Shown here piece after piece: positions 57,979-64,000 of a stretch of DNA of 64,000 nt; position 1 is the first letter of the stretch; each line of letters opens with the position of its first letter. A model generated the notes under the pieces. It saw only the letters and a program-made list of their open reading frames with translations, made no database searches and was not told the DNA's origin. The stretch is taken from assembly GCA_022825855.1 (NCBI GenBank), contig JAJDWB010000013.1:248001-312000 (forward strand), given 5' to 3'. A program made the translations under genes and the position numbers. The stretch is from Dehalococcoidia bacterium. Its GTDB lineage: Bacteria > Chloroflexota > Dehalococcoidia > Bin125.

Positions 57979-59232
57979 CTATTCGTTGCGCAGAGCGGCG
58001 ATCGGATCGACGATCGTGGCTCTCCAGGCTGGATAGAGTCCGCTGAGCAGACCGATACCGGCCGCCACGCCGAACGCGGCCGCGATCGACCAGGCCTGGA
58101 TCACGGTGGTCATCTCCTGATCACCGACCGTGCGTCCGTCGACCAGCAGCGACGCAACCACGCCCAGCACGATGCCGATCAGGCCGCCGATCACGCTGAG
58201 CGCCAGGGCCTCGGTCACAAACTGATTGACGATGTCGCGCGCCGTTGCCCCGACTGCACGCCTGATGCCGATTTCCCGCGTGCGCTCGGTGACAGAGACG
58301 AGCATGATGTTCATGACGCCGATGCCACCCACCAGGAGGGAGATTCCGGCGATGCTTCCCAGGAGGATCGAGAGTGTGTTAGCCACTTCCGAGGCAGCGT
58401 CGAGCAGGTCGTCCTGGCTTTCGACCGTGAAGTCAGGTTCGGTGCGGTTGTGTCTGATGAGCAGCAGGTCGGTGAGCTGCTGCTTGAGTTCCTCGGTGTC
58501 GGCCCCGGGCGTCGCCTGTATGTCAATCTGCGTGACGCGCGCCTCTCCGGTGGGCGTGTAGAGGAAGCGGAATCGGTTGGCGAGACCGAGCAAGGGGATG
58601 AAGACCTGATCGTCGGCCTCTGCCGCGCCGCCGACCGGCTCCAGCACGCCGATCACGGTGAAGGCGAATACGATCCGGCCGGCAAGGAAGGAGAGCCGCA
58701 CTTCCTGACCGATCGGATCAACGCTGGGATAGAGCGTTTCGGCGACGCGCGAGCCGAGCACGGCGACCAGGCTTCCCGCCTCTTCGTGCAACGGCGCGAT
58801 GAACGAACCGGTCGCGACTTCGAGGTCGCGGACTTCCGCGTAGTTGGAGAAGGTGAAGACCGACTGCGCGCCTACGTTGTTTGCGCCGGCGATCGCCTGG
58901 GTTTCCCCCGTGATGTGCGAGGTGACGGCCGAGATCGCAGGATTGCCGTTGGCGGCGATCGCCTGAGCGTCGGCGTGAGTCAAGGTGGTCGTCAAGACCG
59001 CCGCGCCGCCGCCCTGCTGGGTGGTCGCGGCCGCCGACGGCTCGATGAAGATCAGATCGGTGCCGAGGCCGCGGATCTGATCGCTGACGCCCTTCTGGGT
59101 GCCCTGCCCGACGGCGATGAGCGCGATCACGGAGCTGACGCCGATCACGAGTCCAAGCAGCGTCAGCAGGCTGCGCAACCGATTGGCGACGATGGCCCGG
59201 ACAGCGATTCGGATGGCATCGAAGAGGCTCAT
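57979..59232 (-). CDS. MacB-type ABC permease
   Basis: The 417-residue permease has an N-terminal membrane helix (LLTLLGLVIGVSSVIALIAVG), a large extracellular domain with QTGGG-like and SxxAETLYP segments, and three C-terminal helices (IAGISLLVGGIGVMNIMLVS; SVIGGLIGIVLGVVASLLV; AAFGVAAGIGLLSGLYP). It ends with the family's IVDPIAALRNE. The REIGIRRAVGAT stretch is the classical MacB signature. It overlaps the ATPase stop by 4 bases (ATGA) and is the last gene of a three-gene efflux operon. Confidence 0.93.
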   Translation of the reverse strand: MSLFDAIRIAVRAIVANRLRSLLTLLGLVIGVSSVIALIAVGQGTQKGVSDQIRGLGTDLIFIEPSAAATTQQGGGAAVLTTTLTHADAQAIAANGNPAISAVTSHITGETQAIAGANNVGAQSVFTFSNYAEVRDLEVATGSFIAPLHEEAGSLVAVLGSRVAETLYPSVDPIGQEVRLSFLAGRIVFAFTVIGVLEPVGGAAEADDQVFIPLLGLANRFRFLYTPTGEARVTQIDIQATPGADTEELKQQLTDLLLIRHNRTEPDFTVESQDDLLDAASEVANTLSILLGSIAGISLLVGGIGVMNIMLVSVTERTREIGIRRAVGATARDIVNQFVTEALALSVIGGLIGIVLGVVASLLVDGRTVGDQEMTTVIQAWSIAAAFGVAAGIGLLSGLYPAWRATIVDPIAALRNE

Positions 59233-59939
59233 CGGATCGGCGCGCTTCCCTCGGCGTTTGCCGCGCCGCTCCGGCCCGTGTCCTCGATGATCTGGCCGTC
59301 TCGCATGCGCACGCTGCGATGGGCAAAGGCCGCGACTTCCGGCTCATGCGTGACAAGGATCAGGGTCATGCCTTGCTGATCGACGAGATCGCTGAGCAAG
59401 GTCATGACTTCGTGGCCGGTGGCGGTGTCCAGCGCGCCGGTCGGCTCGTCGGCGAGGACGACCAACGGATCGACCACTAACGAACGCGCGATCGCGACTC
59501 GCTGTTGCTCGCCTCCCGAGAGCTGGGTCGGCGTGTGTCCGATCCGATCGGCCAGGCCGACCCGGACCAGCGCCTCCGCCGCCCGGCGGCGTCTGTTTCG
59601 CACGCCCTGGTAGATCAACGGCAGTTCGACCTGTTCGAGTGCGTTCATTCTGGGCAGCAGCGAGTAGGACTGGAAGACGAAGCCGAAGGCGGAGCCGCGC
59701 AGCCGCGCCCGCGCGTGTTCGTCCAGCGCTGCCACGTCCCGACCTGAGAGCAGATAGGCGCCTTCGTCTGGCCGATCGAGCAAGCCGATGATGTTCATCA
59801 TCGTGCTCTTGCCCGAGCCGGATTGGCCCATGATCGCGACGAACTCGCCGCGTTCAATCTCGAGATCCACGCCATCGAGCGCGTGGATTGCGGACTCGCC
59901 CGCGCGAAACGTCTTACGCACTCCCTGCAGGCGGATCAT
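59229..59939 (-). CDS. MacB-type ABC ATP-binding protein
   Basis: The 236-residue ATPase has Walker [13 protein letters not shown], the signature [15 protein letters not shown], Walker [16 protein letters not shown] and the H-loop [10 protein letters not shown]. It energises the permease that overlaps it downstream by 4 bases. Its own ATG overlaps the adaptor stop by one base (TGATG), so all three genes are translationally coupled. In canonical MacAB the ATPase and permease are fused; here they are separate. Confidence 0.93.
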   Translation of the reverse strand: MIRLQGVRKTFRAGESAIHALDGVDLEIERGEFVAIMGQSGSGKSTMMNIIGLLDRPDEGAYLLSGRDVAALDEHARARLRGSAFGFVFQSYSLLPRMNALEQVELPLIYQGVRNRRRRAAEALVRVGLADRIGHTPTQLSGGEQQRVAIARSLVVDPLVVLADEPTGALDTATGHEVMTLLSDLVDQQGMTLILVTHEPEVAAFAHRSVRMRDGQIIEDTGRSGAANAEGSAPIR

Positions 59940-62785
59940 CAGCCGCCTCCGGCTCTGCCCGCGCCACCGGCTCCGGGAAGTCCGCCGCCGAGGCCGCCAG
60001 CCGCGCCGCCCGACGGGAGTTGCGTCGCGCTGTAAGCGATGCCGTCCGAGTCGACCCCGACCAACACCGTGTCTCCCGAGGCCAGGCCCGAGAGGATCTC
60101 CACGTCGGTACCGTCCGACTCGCCGATCTGGACTTCAATCCGTTCCCAGCCCGGCGGTTCGGATGTCGACACGGCCACAAAGAGCGCGCCCTCGATCTGT
60201 CGAACGGCTGAGGTCGGGAGCAAGACGGACTCGTCGCGCACGGCCGTGAGGAGGATGACGGTGGCGCTCATGCCGTCCACGGGAAGCTGCCGATCGTCGT
60301 CAATGGCTGCGCGTCCACCGGCCGCCGAAGCGCCGCCGCCACCGGTGAATCGCTCGAGCACGGCCCGCAACTGGGCTCGCTGTTCGTCGGTGATCTCAAA
60401 CTCCTCAGGCAATTCGACGCCTTCGGGCAAGGGATCATCGTTGGCGATTGCCTGCACGACTTGCAAGACGGTCACGCCCTCCGGTAGATCGAGCGACTGG
60501 AGGAAAGCCTGGAATCGCGCCGCCTGCTGGGGATTCGCGCCTGCTCCGCCTCCCTCGCCCCCTGCTTGTGCGCCCTGCGCAGCTGCCGGTCTGGGTTCTG
60601 GAACCGTCACGCCCAGCGCCGTCAACTCGTCCCGAACCTGCTGGATCTCGGGCGGACTGAGCACCGTCGCCTCGACGGCGTAGGTCACCACGCCCTGCTC
60701 CACGTTGGGCACCCTGCTGATCGTCGTAATCTGCACCGGATACTGGACGCCCTCGATCGCATCGAACAGGGCAACCCCGACCTGCAGGTCGGCGAGCTCG
60801 AAGATCTCCGCCTCGGTGACGGTGAGAGAGACGATCACCTGGTCCGGTGTGCTGATTACGATCGCTGTGGCGCCCGAGCCAACGCGATCGCCGGGATTGA
60901 CGTTGATCTGTTCGACCACGCCGGCGAACGGCGCCTTGATCAATAGATCGTCCATGGCCGAGCGCGCCTGCTCGACCGAAATCTCTGCCAGCCGAACGTT
61001 CTCTTGCTGCTGGGCGATCGCGTTGCCGGTCGCGCCGGTCATCAACTCGTCATGACGCGCTCGGGCTTCGTCCAGCGACGATTGCGCGCCGAGCAAGGCC
61101 AACTCCGCTTCCAGGACATCCTCCTCGGTGGCCGGGGCCAACAGTTCGTCGAGGGTCGCCTGGGCGGCATCCTGGTGCGACCGCGCCGCTGTAAGCGACT
61201 GCTGCGCCTGGAAGACATCATCGGGATCGGCATCGCCGAGCAGGTCGTCGAGTTCGGCCTGGGCGGCGTCAAGGCCGGCCTGCGCCGCAGCGACCGCCTG
61301 CTCGGCCCGGAACACGTCGTCGTCTTCCGCTGGCGAGAGGAGATCGTCAAGGTGTCCTTCGGCGACTTCGAGCGCACCACGCGCGGCGGCCACGGCCTGT
61401 TCCGCACGGTACAGCTCGGCGTCGGTCGGCGGCGCCACGAGTTCATCCAGTCTGGCCCGGGCTGCCGCGTGGGACGCCTGGGCTGCTTCGAAGGACTCTC
61501 TGGCCTGTTCGACTGCATCCGGGTCCGGATCCAGCAGCGCGTCCAACCGAGCCTCGGCGGCCGCCAAGGCCGACACGGCTGCTTCGTAGGAGTTAGACGC
61601 CGTTTCCCAGCCGAGTTGGGCGCTGATCAGCTCGCGGGCACGGCGTTCGAGCGTTGATCCGCTGTTCTCGGTCTTGGATTCAAGCAGTTCAATTTCCGAC
61701 TCGGGCAATGGTGGAGGCGCGTCGCAGATCTCCGGCAGGACCACGATGTCGTCGCAGAAATCCTCGTGGGCGCGCTCGAGGCGATACTCGGCGGCAGTGA
61801 GCGTCTCCTCGGCGTTGCTGACAGGCACGCGGGCCTGGAGGGCGTTGGATCTCGCCGTCTCCAGTTCGGCGACGCTCGGCTCCTCCGTCAGCGCCGAGTA
61901 CGCCTGCTCGGCGCTGAGCAGTTGCGACGCAGCCGACGCGACTGCCTGCTCGGCGGTTGCGATCTCGGCAGCGCTCGGTTCATCGCTCAGCGATTCCAGC
62001 GATTCCTCGGCTTGCGACAGTTGTCCGCGCGCATTGGCGACTGCCTGCTCAGCCGAGGCGAGTTCCGTCGCAGTGGGCTCGCCGATCAGGTCGGCCAAGG
62101 CCTCCCGCGCGGCAGACAACTGTGATTCCGCGTTCGCGACCGCCTGGGTGGCTCGTGCGATCTGGGCGGCGGAGGCGTCCTCGGTCAGGTCGGCCAGAGC
62201 CTGGGCGGCATTCGAGACCTGGACCAGCGCATTGGCGAGCGCCTGTTCGGCGCCGGCGATGTCGCCCGGGTCAGGAGGGTTCTGCAGTTCGTCCAGCGCC
62301 GCGGCGGCGCTGACGAGCTGCGCCTCGGCGTTGGCGAGGCTGCGCTCGGAGGCGGCGATCTCCGCTGCCGATGCGCTCTCAAGCAGGTCTTCAAGCCGGA
62401 GCTGGGCCAGACGGAGCTGAATCTCGGCCGTCTCGAGTTGACGTTCGGCGTCGCTCGTATCCAGCCGTGCCAGCACATCTCCCTGAGCGACTTCGTCGCC
62501 GACTTGAGCCGCCACCTCCGCGACCTCGCCGCCCGCGGCGAAGCTGAGCGATGCCGTCTGTGCGGCCTCGGCCGAACCGGACAACTCGAGCGTGGTGGTC
62601 AGCCGACCGGAGGTGGCAGTGACGCGCTGGGGTTCGAAGACTGCTTCCTCTTCCTCGCCTTGAGTCAGGAACCAGGCCAGCACCGCGATCACGGCAACAG
62701 TAGCCAGCACCAGCAGGTAGAGGACACGCCGGGGCCTGCGTCGTCCCCGCACGAGGGCATCGATATCAACGTCTTGTGTGCTCAA
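59939..62785 (-). CDS. Giant MacA/HlyD-type periplasmic-adaptor-like protein with 33-residue repeats
   Basis: The 948-residue adaptor has a cytoplasmic basic N terminus, one membrane helix (about 21-40) and a split barrel-sandwich domain (about 65-110 and 618-650). A huge central helical hairpin lies between. Six units with anchor residues at 143, 176, 209, 242, 275 and 308 go up; six at 425, 458, 491, 524, 557 and 590 go down. All are spaced exactly 33 residues. The tip holds Cys344 and Cys354. The C-terminal barrel carries a Gly/Ala-rich insertion. Usual adaptors are 350-450 residues. The start is probably TTG 62785 (STQDVDIDALV). It is first in the adaptor-ATPase-permease operon. Confidence 0.9.
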   Translation of the reverse strand: MSTQDVDIDALVRGRRRPRRVLYLLVLATVAVIAVLAWFLTQGEEEEAVFEPQRVTATSGRLTTTLELSGSAEAAQTASLSFAAGGEVAEVAAQVGDEVAQGDVLARLDTSDAERQLETAEIQLRLAQLRLEDLLESASAAEIAASERSLANAEAQLVSAAAALDELQNPPDPGDIAGAEQALANALVQVSNAAQALADLTEDASAAQIARATQAVANAESQLSAAREALADLIGEPTATELASAEQAVANARGQLSQAEESLESLSDEPSAAEIATAEQAVASAASQLLSAEQAYSALTEEPSVAELETARSNALQARVPVSNAEETLTAAEYRLERAHEDFCDDIVVLPEICDAPPPLPESEIELLESKTENSGSTLERRARELISAQLGWETASNSYEAAVSALAAAEARLDALLDPDPDAVEQARESFEAAQASHAAARARLDELVAPPTDAELYRAEQAVAAARGALEVAEGHLDDLLSPAEDDDVFRAEQAVAAAQAGLDAAQAELDDLLGDADPDDVFQAQQSLTAARSHQDAAQATLDELLAPATEEDVLEAELALLGAQSSLDEARARHDELMTGATGNAIAQQQENVRLAEISVEQARSAMDDLLIKAPFAGVVEQINVNPGDRVGSGATAIVISTPDQVIVSLTVTEAEIFELADLQVGVALFDAIEGVQYPVQITTISRVPNVEQGVVTYAVEATVLSPPEIQQVRDELTALGVTVPEPRPAAAQGAQAGGEGGGAGANPQQAARFQAFLQSLDLPEGVTVLQVVQAIANDDPLPEGVELPEEFEITDEQRAQLRAVLERFTGGGGASAAGGRAAIDDDRQLPVDGMSATVILLTAVRDESVLLPTSAVRQIEGALFVAVSTSEPPGWERIEVQIGESDGTDVEILSGLASGDTVLVGVDSDGIAYSATQLPSGGAAGGLGGGLPGAGGAGRAGGG

Positions 62786-62823
62786 TGCAGCGCCGCCTCT
62801 TCCGTCTGTTCGTGCCGAGGGTC

Positions 62824-62829
62824 AATCTA
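62824..62829 (-). promoter_or_regulatory. -10 box of the giant-adaptor efflux operon
   Basis: TAGATT on the minus strand lies about 40 bases before TTG 62785. No good -35 is visible at 17 bases. The rest of the 139-base gap holds nothing else that I recognise. Confidence 0.35.
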
Positions 62830-62924
62830 GTGATGCGGCTGATGCCGCTCCAGCGAACGCTAGGGACCGTGCGTAATGTCGCAGTCAAGCGAGCGTGATT
62901 TCTGCTCAAACCGGACGGCGGGGA

Positions 62925-63752
62925 CTAGCCGGTGAACAGTCCTCCGTCGGGATGGAGGATCTGTCCACTGATGTAACTGGCGTGGTCGCTGAGCAGGAAG
63001 AGAGTGGCCTCGGCGATATCTTCGGCTTCGCCGAGGCGGCCGAGCGGGACGAAGCGCTCGAAGGCCGCGCGGCGCTCCTCGTCCTGCGAGAGTCCGAGCG
63101 CCATTGGCGTGTCGATCACGCCGGGCGCGACGGTATTGACCCGGATCTGGTGCGGCGCGAGTTCGAGCGCCAGGACCCGGGTGAGCATCCAGACTCCGGT
63201 CTTGGAGACCGAGTACTCGGCCGAGCCGGGCATCGGAATCTTGGCCGCGCCGGAGGAGATGTTGACGATCGCGCCGCCGTCGCCCTGGGCAATCATGTAT
63301 CGAGCGACGGCGCGATTGGTCAGCATCACGCCGGTCAGATTGACGGAAAGCACCTTTTCCCAGAACTCAACCGGCTTGTTGATGATGTGTCCGGCTCGGC
63401 GATCGGCGGCCAGAGCATCGTCCGGGACTTCGCCCGACACATAGTGGGCGTTGAGGATGCAGGCCGCGGCCATGCAGAGGTCGATCCGGCCGAAGGCGTC
63501 GACGGCTGCCTGCGCGGCGGCGTCGCAGTCGGCCTCACGCGACACGTCGGCGCCGACGTAAATGGCGTTGCCTCCGGCATCGGTGATTTGCGCGACGACA
63601 TCTGCGCCGCGCGGGTCGTCGGGCAGTCCGACGACGGCGACCGACGCGCCTTCCCGGGCCAGGCGGATCGATGTCTCCGCGCCCATGCCGGAGGCGCCGC
63701 CTGTGACCAGGGCGACCTTGCCCTGGAATCGCTGGATGCCGGTTGAGGCCAT
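62925..63752 (-). CDS. Short-chain dehydrogenase/reductase, paralogue of the 57 kb gene
   Basis: This 275-residue SDR has LVTGGASGMGAETSIRLARE, VNISSGAAKIPMPGSAEYSV and the active-site YSVSK. ISGQILHPDGGLFTG is at the end. It carries the same central insertion (AADRRAGHIINKPVEFWEK) as the 57069-57908 product and aligns with it from end to end. The pair flank the giant-adaptor operon. It is followed upstream on the same strand by a DUF35 gene cut by the window edge, so it may belong to a thiolase/DUF35-type degradation cluster that continues outside. Confidence 0.9.
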   Translation of the reverse strand: MASTGIQRFQGKVALVTGGASGMGAETSIRLAREGASVAVVGLPDDPRGADVVAQITDAGGNAIYVGADVSREADCDAAAQAAVDAFGRIDLCMAAACILNAHYVSGEVPDDALAADRRAGHIINKPVEFWEKVLSVNLTGVMLTNRAVARYMIAQGDGGAIVNISSGAAKIPMPGSAEYSVSKTGVWMLTRVLALELAPHQIRVNTVAPGVIDTPMALGLSQDEERRAAFERFVPLGRLGEAEDIAEATLFLLSDHASYISGQILHPDGGLFTG

Positions 63753-63767
63753 CTGTGGGATCCGTCT

Positions 63768-64000
63768 CTAGACGCCGTTGACTTGCTGGGGATAGCGCCA
63801 GGGCGTGTCCGGCTGCTCGGCGTCCTCGTCGAGGGTCCACTGCGGCAGCGACAGGCCCTCGGCGACGTCGGCGAAGACCATGCGCATGCGGGAGCCGATG
63901 CCGACCTGTTTGACCAGGTCAGGGCCGGCGAAGTTTCCGTCGGCGTCGACCAGGTTGCCGGCGACGCGCAGGGCCTCGTGCTCGGTCGGCTCGCCGGCCT
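63768..64000 (-). CDS. DUF35 OB-fold protein, 3' part only
   Basis: The last 77 codons of a minus-strand gene are visible, ending WRYPQQVNGV at the TAG 63770-63768. The segment VGIGSRMRMVFADVAEGLSL followed by PQWTLDED matches the C-terminal OB-fold of DUF35 proteins (compare VGMRVKVLFDDVTDEHTLPK at 38.8 kb). The zinc-ribbon half lies outside the window. It sits 15 bases upstream of the SDR gene on the same strand and likely forms an operon with it. Confidence 0.75.
   Translation of the reverse strand, partial: AGEPTEHEALRVAGNLVDADGNFAGPDLVKQVGIGSRMRMVFADVAEGLSLPQWTLDEDAEQPDTPWRYPQQVNGV

Overview
The window is a dense, high-GC bacterial chromosome segment with about 60 protein genes and almost no non-coding space. 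No rRNA, tRNA, CRISPR array, insertion sequence or phage gene was seen. The gene content fits a free-living aerobic heterotroph related to the SAR202-type Chloroflexota: F420 biosynthesis genes, a B12-dependent ribonucleotide reductase, and many enzymes of CoA-thioester chemistry (CaiB/BaiF transferases, acyl-CoA dehydrogenase, acyl-CoA ligases, a thiolase-like/DUF35 pair), plus short-chain dehydrogenases, alpha/beta hydrolases and tandem paralogues. The taxonomy is an inference from gene content. The homodimeric AceE-type pyruvate dehydrogenase would also fit Actinobacteria or Proteobacteria.

Layout. 0-3.4 kb (minus): a likely lipid operon with a serine-palmitoyltransferase-like enzyme, an extended SDR, a HAD-fold protein and a START-like protein. 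3.6-6.0 kb: a LysM membrane protein and lipBA. 6.1-12.6 kb (plus): pyruvate dehydrogenase E1, E2 and E3 followed by a divergent dihydropteroate-synthase-like gene. LipA and LipB, divergently transcribed next door, make the cofactor that E2 needs. 12.6-14.4 kb: an FmdB zinc ribbon, a thioredoxin-TPR protein and a small membrane protein. 14.5-18.0 kb: the most unusual locus, in which a thioredoxin-fused protein, a UGA-containing UGSC selenoprotein and a thioredoxin-less paralogue of the first gene lie in a row. 18.0-22.0 kb: methyltransferase, MFS transporter, a small gene with a repeat-encoded tail and an acyl-CoA dehydrogenase, with several repeat elements between them. 22-24 kb: F420 genes cofC and cofD. 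24-34 kb: PHP phosphoesterase, two zinc-ribbon RDD membrane proteins, nrdJ, a MetE-like protein, two alpha/beta hydrolases and an M23 endopeptidase. 34-37 kb: a short leader-like transcription unit, a sirtuin, an M20 peptidase and an enoyl-reductase-like SDR. 37-45 kb: an operon with a thiolase-like protein lacking the thiolase nucleophile, DUF35, two CaiB transferases and two DUF3105-like proteins, then a CoA-ligase subunit and a nitroreductase. 45-51 kb: AlkA-like glycosylase, two beta-hydroxyacid dehydrogenases, a carboxyltransferase and an acetyl-CoA-synthetase-like ligase. 51-55 kb: ion channel, HtpX with an unusual cysteine insert, FmdB, a formyl-THF hydrolase-like protein and a PPOX protein. 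55-64 kb: two MacB-type ABC systems, one with a giant adaptor, flanked by paralogous SDRs and a partial DUF35 gene.

Two themes cut across the window. First, many genes lie beside a paralogue (at least seven pairs). Second, several start codons sit 6-7 bases after a TANNNT -10 box, as expected for leaderless mRNAs. The strongest leads are the selenoprotein locus, the 948-residue adaptor with six plus six exact 33-residue units, and the thiolase-like/DUF35 pair that resembles a retro-aldolase rather than a thiolase.
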